Positions 18,329 through 24,755 of a DNA stretch of 64,000 nt are shown one piece after another. A program made the position numbers and the translations under genes. The stretch is from Terrimonas ferruginea DSM 30193 (GTDB lineage: Bacteria > Bacteroidota > Bacteroidia > Chitinophagales > Chitinophagaceae). Where the stretch lies: contig NZ_AUDS01000028.1 in assembly GCF_000425585.1 (NCBI RefSeq), positions 1 through 64,000 on the forward strand. Reading direction: 5' to 3'. The first letter of the stretch is position 1, and each line of letters begins with the position of its first letter. Below the pieces are notes generated by a model that saw only the letters and a list, made by a program, of their open reading frames with translations, was not told the origin of the DNA and made no database searches.

Positions 18329-19603
18329 ATGAAAAGACTTTACATTTTCTGCTGCTGCTTTCTTTTTTTATTTAGCGCAAATGCACAATCAGATAGCCTC
18401 TATCAAACATTGATAGCAAAAGCTGGGTTGTTGCATTTGCAGAAAGATTATAAGAACGCTATTCGGTATTATGAACAATCTTTTCAAATACAAAAGCCCG
18501 ATGCATTGACCGCTTATAAAGCAGCAGGTATGTATTCATTAGACAGTAATGCAGACCTGGCATTTCATTATTTACAAATAGCGTTAGATTCCGGATGGAC
18601 AGAAGCCGATTGGCTTGCTTTTGACTCTTATTTTGATTACCTAAAAAAAACAGAACAGGAAAAATGGAAAGCAACAGAACAGGAAGCGCTTGCCAGAGAA
18701 GAGCAATACGCTAAAACTTTACAATTACCGTCTCTGAGAAAAGAAATCAATTTAATGACGCTCAGAGATCAGCAATTAAGATATAAGCGGGCACAAACAA
18801 ATAATGACAGCTTAATGGCCATTATTGATGAACAAATCAATCAATCCGACCTCAGTAACCTGAATAGGGCAAAAGCAATTATTCAACAGTATGGCTGGAT
18901 TAAAATATCACAAATTGGAAAAGATGGTCAAAATAATTTATGGCTTATTGTTCAGCATGCAGACCAGGATGTAATGTTTCAGCAAACAGCCTTGCTTGCT
19001 ATGGAAAAACTAAAAGGTACAAAAGAGCTCAATATGGAAAATTATGCTTTTCTGTATGACAGGGTTCAATGTAATCTTAATTATAAGCAATTATACGGAA
19101 CACAAGTAGAATGGACAATGAATGGAAAAGCTGCACGCTTCAGACCTATTAAAGAAGAAAATAAGGTTAATGAGCGAAGGAGAAAAATAGGATTACAACC
19201 ATTAGAGATGTATGCGCTTACATATGGATTTAGTTACCAGCAACCAACAACTGCACAAGCAAGGTATAATGATTCTGCAGCGAATGCGAATGTTCAACTG
19301 CTAATGGACAGTGCAAAATATTTCTATTCAAAAAAGGACTTTCAAAAATCGTATGACTATTATAATACAGCTTCTACCTTTTTAAGCGGGATGAGCAATA
19401 CAGACAATCTTGATGCAGCAATTATTTTTTCAAAGATTGGAGCAATAGATAAAGATGAAAAATATAAAAGTATCTCCTTGGACTTTTTGAACTTGCTTTA
19501 TGCGAGAAGAACTTTGACCAAAATGCAATTGCTGTCACAACCTCCTTTTAAAGTATTATATAAAGAACAACGTTGGGTGGATATGATTAACGGACTAAAA
19601 TAA
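18329..19603 (+). CDS. Secreted DUF6624-like protein
   Basis: A 424-residue protein with a signal peptide (MKRLYIFCCCFLFLFSANAQ). Residues ~30-110 resemble TPR-like helical hairpins ('LHLQKDYKNAIRYYEQSFQIQK'). Residues ~135-310 match the DUF6624 pattern: 'LMTLRDQQLR', 'QQYGWIKISQIGKDGQNNLWLIVQHADQD', 'YAFLYDRVQCN', 'LYGTQVEW', 'RRRKIGLQPLEMYA'. A second TPR-like block follows. The molecular function of this domain is unknown. The gene is visibly more AT-rich than its neighbours and lies next to the tRNA-Pro cluster, which suggests lateral transfer. Confidence 0.8.
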   Translation: MKRLYIFCCCFLFLFSANAQSDSLYQTLIAKAGLLHLQKDYKNAIRYYEQSFQIQKPDALTAYKAAGMYSLDSNADLAFHYLQIALDSGWTEADWLAFDSYFDYLKKTEQEKWKATEQEALAREEQYAKTLQLPSLRKEINLMTLRDQQLRYKRAQTNNDSLMAIIDEQINQSDLSNLNRAKAIIQQYGWIKISQIGKDGQNNLWLIVQHADQDVMFQQTALLAMEKLKGTKELNMENYAFLYDRVQCNLNYKQLYGTQVEWTMNGKAARFRPIKEENKVNERRRKIGLQPLEMYALTYGFSYQQPTTAQARYNDSAANANVQLLMDSAKYFYSKKDFQKSYDYYNTASTFLSGMSNTDNLDAAIIFSKIGAIDKDEKYKSISLDFLNLLYARRTLTKMQLLSQPPFKVLYKEQRWVDMINGLK

Positions 19604-19936
19604 CAAAACGGTATACAACCAATGCATTGGTAAAAGCATGGCTTGACCAGCAACATTTGTACAGTGGTAACTCTTATCATTTTTTGTTCAAGCCGGCATT
19701 ACGCTACTGAGCATTTGCAATTATCTTCAACACGGTTTTCAATTAAGCCATTTGAACCGGGTAGTAAGGGACCGAATTCTGTCGGAGCAGAACCGCCAGA
19801 AGAAATGCTTAGAGAAGCTAAATTCAAGAAACAAATTATAAAGTGACGGAACGGCGGAGCAAATACCAGCAAGAGGAAAAAATTTATTCTACCTAAAAAA
19901 GCCTTCATATCCAATGACCTGAAGGCTTTTTTTTAG
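19604..19936. other. Gene-free stretch between the DUF6624 gene and tRNA-Pro(CGG)
   Basis: A 67-codon open frame at 19643-19846 has no recognisable product and no start context, so I do not call it. The stretch ends in a bidirectional terminator at 19895-19934. No transposase fragment or attachment repeat was recognised. Confidence 0.5.
19895..19934 (-). terminator. Bidirectional terminator downstream of tRNA-Pro(CGG)
   Basis: AAAAAAGCCTTCA and TGAAGGCTTTTTTTT form a perfect stem around a 12-base loop. T runs on both strands let it work for the tRNA and for the converging side. Confidence 0.85.
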
Positions 19937-20010
19937 TCGGGATGAATGGATTCGAACCAGCGACTCCTACGTCCCGAACGTAGTGCGCTACCGGGCTGCG
20001 CTACATCCCG
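19937..20010 (-). tRNA. tRNA-Pro (anticodon CGG)
   Basis: 74 bases including the discriminator A; CCA is not encoded. The acceptor stem CGGGATG/CATCCCG is perfect. The anticodon stem CTACG/CGTAG encloses TTCGGGA, giving anticodon CGG. The D arm reads GCGCAGCCCGGTAGCGC. The T stem carries one mismatch. Confidence 0.9.
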
Positions 20011-20023
20011 TTTTCCGGAAAGG

Positions 20024-20031
20024 CAAAGTTA
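20024..20031 (-). promoter_or_regulatory. -7 box (TAACTTTG) of tRNA-Pro(CGG)
   Basis: Exact TAnnTTTG match 13 bp upstream of the tRNA 5' end on the minus strand. Confidence 0.55.
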
Positions 20032-20079
20032 AATAAGTCTATCAAAAATGAAAAAAGTAAGGCCGGCAGATAATACCTC

Positions 20080-20144
20080 GGGATCGAACTAGCGACCCCT
20101 TGCCCCCCATGCAAGTGCCCCGCCAACGGCGGGGCTACGTCCCC
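20080..20144 (-). pseudogene. Degenerate tRNA-Pro fused to the end of GIY-YIG copy 1
   Basis: It keeps the 5' acceptor strand (GGGGACG), the anticodon arm CTTGC/GCAAG with a GGG-type loop and the start of the T arm (GTCGCTAGTTCGA). The 3' T stem and acceptor strand are lost. The D arm is replaced by the hairpin GCCCCGCCGTTGGCGGGGC. The nuclease reading frame runs through it and stops at the TAG inside GTCGCTAG. Confidence 0.75.
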
Positions 20145-20382
20145 GATAATAAGCTTTAAACGCGCTGCCGCCTTTCCAGGATTTAAGCTGTTTTTCTCGC
20201 TTCAGCGCTTCCTGCTTCGTTAAGTAACGCTCCGTCAGTACCAATCGAAACGGTATCCTGTGTTTGGTAGATCGCTGCAACCCCGCATTGTGAAATTTAA
20301 GACGCGCCGCTACATCCGTTGTGTAACCGATGTAATACTTGCTGTCCTTCAGGCTTTGTAAAATGTATATGTGATGAAGCAT
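20089..20382 (-). CDS. GIY-YIG nuclease family protein, copy 1
   Basis: The 97-residue protein is a single-domain GIY-YIG nuclease of the small YhbQ-like class: 'HIYILQS' and 'YYIGYT' supply the signature, with Arg in 'ARLKFHN' and a C-terminal 'KQEALKREKQLKSWKGG' helix. Its final ~20 residues (beginning YYRGRSPAVGG) are translated from the tRNA-like sequence and are probably non-functional. It is ~90% identical to copy 2 over 77 residues. The ATG abuts the T run of a tRNA terminator, leaving no room for a leader. Standalone proteins of this type have no settled function; a homing or mobility role here is inference. Confidence 0.85.
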   Translation of the reverse strand: MLHHIYILQSLKDSKYYIGYTTDVAARLKFHNAGLQRSTKHRIPFRLVLTERYLTKQEALKREKQLKSWKGGSAFKAYYRGRSPAVGGALAWGARGR

Positions 20383-20404
20383 AAAAAAAAGGCCCTAATT
20401 GCTT
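20383..20404 (-). terminator. Duplicated tRNA terminator before GIY-YIG copy 1
   Basis: Same hairpin (AGGCTCTAA, GCAA, TTAGGGCCT, T8) as at 20906-20934. Nuclease copy 1 starts at its last T; the right arm of the stem extends a few bases beyond the end given. Confidence 0.65.
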
Positions 20405-20423
20405 AGAGCCTCTTCCTTATTAG

Positions 20424-20438
20424 TCGGGACGACCAGAT
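20424..20438 (-). pseudogene. 3'-terminal fragment of tRNA-Pro
   Basis: The sequence TCGGGACGAC on the plus strand matches the discriminator and acceptor 3' strand of tRNA-Pro(GGG) exactly. Identity is lost within the T arm. It precedes the terminator and nuclease copy 1 just as the intact tRNA precedes copy 2. Confidence 0.65.
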
Positions 20439-20479
20439 TATCTGCGATGATCTTTGGATGGGGAGGTTCTCAACGAAAG

Positions 20480-20515
20480 CCCAACCGCCAGAGGCGGTTT
20501 GCTTTTTACACGGAT
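20480..20515. other. Hairpin with CCGCCA-GGCGG core
   Basis: AACCGCCAGAGGCGGTT lies within AAAGCcc...gGCTTTTT. It shares the CCGCCAnnGGCGG core with the hairpins that replace the D arms of the two tRNA-like sequences on either side. It could act as a terminator on the plus strand. Confidence 0.45.
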
Positions 20516-20552
20516 CCGCTTACGCGGTCAAGCCCTCGACACGGCTCCATGC

Positions 20553-20585
20553 AAAAAGCCCTTCAACATAGTTGAAGGGCTTTGC
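20553..20585 (-). terminator. Intrinsic terminator after tRNA-like copy 2
   Basis: AAAGCCCTTCAAC and GTTGAAGGGCTTTTT pair perfectly around a 3-base loop on the minus strand. Confidence 0.85.
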
Positions 20586-20590
20586 GTTGG

Positions 20591-20666
20591 TCGGGACGAC
20601 TAGATTCGAACTAGCGACCCCTTGCACCCCATGCAAGTGCCCCGCCAAAGACGGGGCTACGTCCCT
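20591..20666 (-). pseudogene. tRNA-Pro(GGG)-like sequence with altered D arm
   Basis: Six of seven acceptor pairs (GGGACG/CGTCCC), the anticodon arm with loop ATGGGGT, and the T arm are identical to the intact tRNA-Pro(GGG). The D arm is replaced by GCCCCGTCTTTGGCGGGGC, which lacks the normal D-loop layout, so it is unlikely to act as a normal tRNA. It overlaps the last codons of GIY-YIG copy 2, whose stop TAG is the tRNA-like ACGTAG. Confidence 0.75.
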
Positions 20667-20905
20667 GATACTAATTCTTTAAAGGGCCGCCCACCTTTCC
20701 AGGACTTGATTTGTTTTTCACGCTTGAGTGCTTCCTGTTTTGTTAAGTAATGCTCCGTCAGTACCAACCGGAACGGTATCCTGTGTCGGGTAGACCGCTG
20801 CAACCCCGCATTATGAAATTTTAGACGTGCCTCTACATCCGTTGTGTAACCGATGTAATACTTGCTGTCCCTCAGGCTTTGTAAAATGTATATGTGATGA
20901 AGCAT
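20657..20905 (-). CDS. GIY-YIG nuclease family protein, copy 2
   Basis: 82 residues, with the same GIY-YIG signature as copy 1 (Tyr of 'HIYILQ', 'YYIGYT', 'EARLKFHN', 'KQEALKREKQIKSWKGG'). It stops within the first ten bases of the tRNA-like sequence, so its C-terminus ('ELVSGT') is short. Differences from copy 1 are mostly conservative (Lys/Arg, Arg/His, Leu/Ile), indicating that both stayed under selection after duplication or diverged recently. The start codon directly follows the T run of the tRNA-Pro(GGG) terminator. Confidence 0.87.
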   Translation of the reverse strand: MLHHIYILQSLRDSKYYIGYTTDVEARLKFHNAGLQRSTRHRIPFRLVLTEHYLTKQEALKREKQIKSWKGGRPFKELVSGT

Positions 20906-20934
20906 AAAAAAAAGGCCCTAATTGCTTAGAGCCT
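20906..20934 (-). terminator. Terminator of tRNA-Pro(GGG)
   Basis: AGGCTCTAA, loop GCAA, TTAGGGCCT, then eight T residues that run into the ATG of GIY-YIG copy 2 at 20905. Confidence 0.8.
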
Positions 20935-20946
20935 CTTCCTTATTAG

Positions 20947-21020
20947 TCGGGACGACTAGATTCGAACTAGCGACCCCTTGCACCCCATGCAAGTGCGCTA
21001 CCGGGCTGCGCTACGTCCCG
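20947..21020 (-). tRNA. tRNA-Pro (anticodon GGG)
   Basis: 74 bases with discriminator A, no encoded CCA. Acceptor CGGGACG/CGTCCCG is perfect. D arm GCGCAGCCCGGTAGCGC is identical to that of tRNA-Pro(CGG). Anticodon stem CTTGC/GCAAG with loop ATGGGGT gives anticodon GGG. The T arm is well paired. This is the intact member of the cassette family. Confidence 0.92.
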
Positions 21021-21049
21021 AACATTCGACCTTTTCAGGTCAGGGGCAG

Positions 21050-21057
21050 CAAAACTA
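21050..21057 (-). promoter_or_regulatory. -7 box (TAGTTTTG) of tRNA-Pro(GGG)
   Basis: Exact TAnnTTTG match on the minus strand, 29 bp upstream of the tRNA 5' end. The leader contains a short GACC/GGTC hairpin. Confidence 0.5.
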
Positions 21058-21274
21058 ACACTTTTCACCCAAATTGCCCGCATTTTCTTGTTTTTTCTTT
21101 GCTCCTAACCGCCTGACGCTCATGTTGCAGCCGCCTCCTGTTAAGATGCTCATAACATCCCGCCTGTAGACAAGCGTCAGCCGCTTTTGGCACTATTTTG
21201 TTAACCTATTTGGTTACCGTTTGAACCAATCCACTGCTCCCGATTTTTTAACCTCGAAAAATTAAAAGCAGCGT

Positions 21275-22027
21275 ATGAAACGTATCCTGTTAGTTACTCT
21301 CTCTGTTGCCAGTGCAGCTATTATTTTTACCGGATGTCTCAAAGATAAAAATGACAATCCCACCGTGCCTGTTTCCGGCCTCATGGCTTTTAACCTGGCG
21401 CGTGACCAGAATTCGATAGGTTTTGCCTTATCGGGCAGTCCTATCAGCAACACACCGCTGGCGTTTACCAATTACACCGGTGGTTATCTGGGCATTTATA
21501 CCGGCCCGCGCAGTGTAGAAGCCTATGAGTTTTACACCGGTAATACACTCGCAACAGCCAACGCGGAATTCCGCGACAGCCTGTATTATTCCGCATTCCT
21601 GGTAGGTGCCAATGGTACTTACCAAACAGTCATTACCCATGATGCATTCGATTCGCTCGATGCATCCACCGGTAAGGCATTTATCCGTTATATCAATGCC
21701 ATTCCCGATTCTTCCCGCCCTACGGTAACCGTATCGGCAGGTGGCAGCAACGTGATTGATGAGCAGGCCGCCTTTACCAAAGTAAATGGTTTTACGGCTG
21801 CTACGCCCGGTTCCGCTACGATCCGCGTGAGCAATGGCGGTTCCATTAGTAAAGAACGCACGATCACTACCGAAGCGCGCAAACTTTACACCGTATTATT
21901 GTTAGGTAATCCCGGATCAGGAAATGCAGCAGACAGCGTGCAGATCCGATTTGTGGAGAATGGTACACTCGATGCCACACAAGGCAACCGCACCACCACA
22001 CAAGGACGGGCGGCAACTTTTCGTTAA
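21275..22027 (+). CDS. DUF4397-domain lipoprotein
   Basis: 250 residues with a lipoprotein signal (MKRILLVTLSVASAAIIFTGC). The body matches DUF4397 architecture: 'GLMAFNLARDQNSIGFALSG', 'YTGPRSVEAYE', 'YSAFLVGANGTYQTVITHD', 'KAFIRYINAIPDSSRPTVTV'. Such proteins are surface or periplasmic lipoproteins of unknown role. A strong terminator follows, so it is monocistronic. Confidence 0.88.
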   Translation: MKRILLVTLSVASAAIIFTGCLKDKNDNPTVPVSGLMAFNLARDQNSIGFALSGSPISNTPLAFTNYTGGYLGIYTGPRSVEAYEFYTGNTLATANAEFRDSLYYSAFLVGANGTYQTVITHDAFDSLDASTGKAFIRYINAIPDSSRPTVTVSAGGSNVIDEQAAFTKVNGFTAATPGSATIRVSNGGSISKERTITTEARKLYTVLLLGNPGSGNAADSVQIRFVENGTLDATQGNRTTTQGRAATFR

Positions 22028-22053
22028 TAATATTAAGCTGACCCTGGAAAATG

Positions 22054-22083
22054 AAAAAGCTACGCATTGGCGTAGCTTTTTTT
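22054..22083 (+). terminator. Intrinsic terminator after the DUF4397 gene
   Basis: AAAAAGCTACGC, ATTG loop, GCGTAGCTTTTTTT: perfect stem, usable in both directions. Confidence 0.88.
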
Positions 22084-22086
22084 AAT

Positions 22087-22128
22087 TCAAAAGTCAAAAT
22101 TCAAAAAGTAATAAGTATTAAGTTGTAG
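22087..22128. repeat. Heptanucleotide tract F
   Basis: Units TCAAAAG, TCAAAAT, TCAAAAA, GTAATAA, GTATTAA, GTTGTAG in 7-base phase. The first three are complementary in type to the TTTTGAC units of tract B. Confidence 0.8.
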
Positions 22129-22192
22129 GAGGCGGAGGGGAAACACAAGATTGTTTTCACCCCTTCCATATTCAACCGGCTGATCAATCTCC

Positions 22193-22236
22193 TCTAAAAA
22201 CCAACGCCTCCCGGACAGTTAGTCCGGGAGGCGTCA
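22193..22236 (-). terminator. Intrinsic terminator of the T9SS gene at 22259
   Basis: On the minus strand ACGCCTCCCGGAC and GTCCGGGAGGCGT form a perfect 13-bp stem around TAACT, followed by GG and five T residues. Confidence 0.85.
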
Positions 22237-22258
22237 GAAAAAATAAGGCGCTTATTTA

Positions 22259-24385
22259 TTACTGCACAATGAATTTGTTCGTTGAGCCCGCACCTGTTTC
22301 CTGCGTTACTCTTATCACATACACACCTTTCTGCAGTTCAGCAGTTTCAATCTGTTTGTTTTGACCAATCGTGCCTGTCCATTTACGTACCAGTTGTCCG
22401 CCCTGGTTATATATTTCGCCGGTATAAGTCTGTCTGCTGGCAGACGCGCCAGTATACAGCGTAACAGTCTGGCCACCTGTTACCAGCGTCGGGTTTACAG
22501 ACGTAACCATCTGGCTGCCGAAATTGACCAGGTTGACGCGGCTATAGCTGTACCGGCCATCGTTGTCGATAATCTTCAACCTGTAGTATCCTTTCTCCAT
22601 AAATGCTTTGGCGTTCACATCGGTGAAAGCATAGCTGCCGGACAAACCATTATTTACGGCTACCGTACCCACCACGGTAAATGCGTTGGAGGCAAACGCT
22701 GAGCGTTCGATCTCAAAACGGTTTACATTATCCTGATGATCGGTTGTCCAGTTCAGTTTCACGTCACGATCACTAACGGTAGCGTTGAATGACGTAAGTG
22801 TCAGCGGAAGTGTTGTTGCTGAAGGGAACACCAGCAGATACAGTGTTGCGTTTGCGCAAGCCACCGGTGATCCGTCATCACAAACCTGGTAAGGAAAGTT
22901 TACAGGTCCGCTGTAGCCCGTTGCAGGAGTAAAGGTGTAGAATCCACTGGTACTGAGTAACAACGTTCCTCTACCTGAGATAGTCGTGTTTTGAGGTGTA
23001 ATCGTTTGCGGATTGCCTTCAGGATCGCTGTCATTGATTACAACACTGCCGGATACAGCTGTATTCAGTCTTGTACTGTTATAGTCGTCGGACGCCAGGG
23101 TGCTGTTGGCTCTTGCAGCCGGCAGGATGGTGATGATCTGATAAGCCGTAGCTGTCTGCGGCGTTGGCGACGACAGATCGGCAACCTGGTAAATCAGTGT
23201 ATCGTAACCTGTATAACCGTTGTTCGGTGTATAGGTAATGTTGCCATTGCTGCTGTTAACCGTTGCCGTACCGCGCAAAGGAGCCTGCGTAATAATAACA
23301 GATGAAGCATTCAACGACACAGAGGTATTGTTTCCGGCTTTGTCGTTTGCCAGCGTATTGAGGGTCACTGCGGTGTTAATTGGCGTAGTAGCCATATCCG
23401 TATTGGCAAAAGGCTTATTGGTGGTGGCATTTGCATCGCTTACCGTAATGATCAGGTCAATAAGCGGGCAATCGGGCGACACGACACTTCCGGGACACAT
23501 CGGCACGGAGAATTTATACACCCCTGCAACCGCTGCGGTAAAGCTATAAGTACCATTGGCATTGATAACAGGTAATGCAGATGTGGGGTTACCCGGCTTC
23601 GCTACCGCTGTGCCATACGTGGTACCGCTGGGCTGGATATCGTTGGTGCCAACATTACCGGTAACAGCCGTGTTTACGAATGTAGCATTGATATCCGGCG
23701 GAACTTTTACACAGCGCGTGTAAGCAACAGATGTAAAGCCCAAAGTAACCGTGCTGGTATTGTTGGCATCTGCCTTACCGCTGGTCATCACGATCCTCGT
23801 TACCGGGCCGGGAATATTCAGCGTGATGCGGTTGGTGTTAACAGATGTACCGCCGGCAGTGTTGTTGCCTGTTAAGGTATTGCCGTTCGATATCACGATC
23901 GTACCCGAATTACCGGGATCTGCCACGTTATCGGAGAAGTTGGCGGCAGAGATCGTTATGGGCGTGGCTCCGTTGAAAGCCGTAATTCTAAGCTGGTCCT
24001 GGTTGTTAAGTCCGGCACAGCGCAGCGAGAAGTTCGTAACGGCTTCCGCAAAATCGATCGTGTACGTGGCGATATTAGCGGTACTTGTATTATTCGTATT
24101 GTTGGGTTGTACATAAATGTAATTGCCCACGGTTGCGTCGTTCTGGATTTGTATACCATTACCCCATCTTGCATTGCCTGCCACACTGCCGGTAAAACTA
24201 AACATGCCGCTACTCAGGTTATTAATGGTGGCAGGCGCCGCATTACCGGAATTAAAGGCCGTGTTTAACGTGTAATTGGGGGTGTTCAGGTTCGCTGTAC
24301 CTCTCACTGTAGCCGGTGTGCATTGCGAGAATGCCACATTAAAACAACCTGCCAGTGAAAAGAGAATTGTGTAGAATTTTTTCAT
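22259..24385 (-). CDS. Secreted Ig/cadherin-like repeat protein with T9SS type A sorting domain
   Basis: 708 residues. A signal peptide (MKKFYTILFSLAGCFNVAFSQ) is followed by a beta-rich N-terminal domain, then tandem cadherin/Ig-like modules with the recurring 'NDKAGN...GNITYTPNNGYTGYDTLIYQV' and 'NDSDPEGNPQ...FTPATGYSG' patterns (~325-515). A fibronectin-like module ('LTLTSFNATVSDRDVKLNWTT') leads to a T9SS tail ending 'KGVYVIRVTQETGAGSTNKF'. It should be exported by the type IX system and attached to or released from the cell surface. It is probably adhesive or structural; no catalytic motif is visible. Expression appears to start ~210 bp upstream. Confidence 0.88.
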   Translation of the reverse strand: MKKFYTILFSLAGCFNVAFSQCTPATVRGTANLNTPNYTLNTAFNSGNAAPATINNLSSGMFSFTGSVAGNARWGNGIQIQNDATVGNYIYVQPNNTNNTSTANIATYTIDFAEAVTNFSLRCAGLNNQDQLRITAFNGATPITISAANFSDNVADPGNSGTIVISNGNTLTGNNTAGGTSVNTNRITLNIPGPVTRIVMTSGKADANNTSTVTLGFTSVAYTRCVKVPPDINATFVNTAVTGNVGTNDIQPSGTTYGTAVAKPGNPTSALPVINANGTYSFTAAVAGVYKFSVPMCPGSVVSPDCPLIDLIITVSDANATTNKPFANTDMATTPINTAVTLNTLANDKAGNNTSVSLNASSVIITQAPLRGTATVNSSNGNITYTPNNGYTGYDTLIYQVADLSSPTPQTATAYQIITILPAARANSTLASDDYNSTRLNTAVSGSVVINDSDPEGNPQTITPQNTTISGRGTLLLSTSGFYTFTPATGYSGPVNFPYQVCDDGSPVACANATLYLLVFPSATTLPLTLTSFNATVSDRDVKLNWTTDHQDNVNRFEIERSAFASNAFTVVGTVAVNNGLSGSYAFTDVNAKAFMEKGYYRLKIIDNDGRYSYSRVNLVNFGSQMVTSVNPTLVTGGQTVTLYTGASASRQTYTGEIYNQGGQLVRKWTGTIGQNKQIETAELQKGVYVIRVTQETGAGSTNKFIVQ

Positions 24386-24457
24386 TTACTTTTTTTTGAT
24401 TTAGACTTTCGTGTTTTATCTGATTTTATCCGATCTCTCGTTTTAAAAATTGTTCAA

Positions 24458-24478
24458 AATTGACAGTTACGGTCAATT
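24458..24478. promoter_or_regulatory. Inverted repeat in the T9SS gene leader
   Basis: AATTGAC, a 7-base spacer and GTCAATT form a perfect inverted repeat ~70-90 bp before the start codon at 24385. It could be an operator or an RNA hairpin. Confidence 0.4.
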
Positions 24479-24603
24479 GTTTATTTACACAAGGCTTGAA
24501 CCTATGGCTTTACTTTACAATGAAAACCAGCAAATTACATTGTTAAAGCTGTAAAATTTTTCCCGGAAAAAAGTGCACGGCTTGTTGGTTGCTTTCGGGG
24601 CCG

Positions 24604-24634
24604 CAAAGATAGATCGTTGTAAGCTTTTTTACAA
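24604..24634 (-). promoter_or_regulatory. Complete Bacteroidota-type promoter of the T9SS gene
   Basis: On the minus strand, TTG at 24634-24632 is followed after 20 bp by TATCTTTG at 24611-24604. Both elements and the spacing fit the primary-sigma consensus. It is the best promoter match in the window. Confidence 0.7.
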
Positions 24635-24701
24635 TCGAATTATTTCGATAGCAGGTATAAATTTTTCTGAAACTGGTAGCCGGGAGGATGGATACCAGCA
24701 C

Positions 24702-24726
24702 GATCACACCAATGTGTGATCACACA
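24702..24726. promoter_or_regulatory. Operator-like overlapping palindromes
   Basis: GATCACAC-CAAT-GTGTGATC (24702-24721) overlaps TGTGTGATCACACA (24713-24726). No T run follows, so it is not a terminator. It lies 30 bp downstream of the kinase stop and ~70 bp upstream of the T9SS promoter. Confidence 0.5.
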
Positions 24727-24755
24727 ATATTGATCAGAAGATTGAATAAAGATAT

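Larger units (their letters stand above)
20080..20432 (-). repeat. tRNA-Pro/GIY-YIG cassette, copy 1
   Basis: Along the minus strand the unit contains a 3'-terminal tRNA-Pro fragment (20424-20438, first bases), a tRNA terminator, a GIY-YIG gene and a degenerate tRNA-Pro body (20080-20144). It aligns with the unit at 20591-20955 with an offset of 522-523 bp throughout. Confidence 0.75.
20591..20955 (-). repeat. tRNA-Pro/GIY-YIG cassette, copy 2
   Basis: Contains, along the minus strand, the 3' end of tRNA-Pro(GGG), its terminator, GIY-YIG copy 2 and a full-length tRNA-like sequence. Near-identical to 20080-20432 in its outer parts. Confidence 0.75.
24386..24755. other. Gene-free stretch: long leader of the T9SS gene and operator-like palindromes
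   Basis: A complete promoter (24604-24634) implies an untranslated leader of ~210 bases. The leader contains an inverted repeat AATTGAC/GTCAATT at 24458-24478. Nearer the kinase gene are overlapping palindromes at 24702-24726. No small open frame of note was found. Confidence 0.6.

Noticed and set aside
19643-19846. A 67-codon frame between the DUF6624 gene and the tRNA
   Set aside because: No start context, no recognisable domain and atypical composition; kept only as part of the gene-free stretch.
19937-21020. An integrated phage or ICE at the tRNA-Pro cluster
   Set aside because: No integrase, relaxase or phage gene is present; only the small GIY-YIG genes and tRNA fragments are seen.
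20922-21116. A 64-codon plus-strand frame across tRNA-Pro(GGG), reading GTTRFELATPCTPC
   Set aside because: It is the antisense translation of the tRNA, a well-known false gene call.
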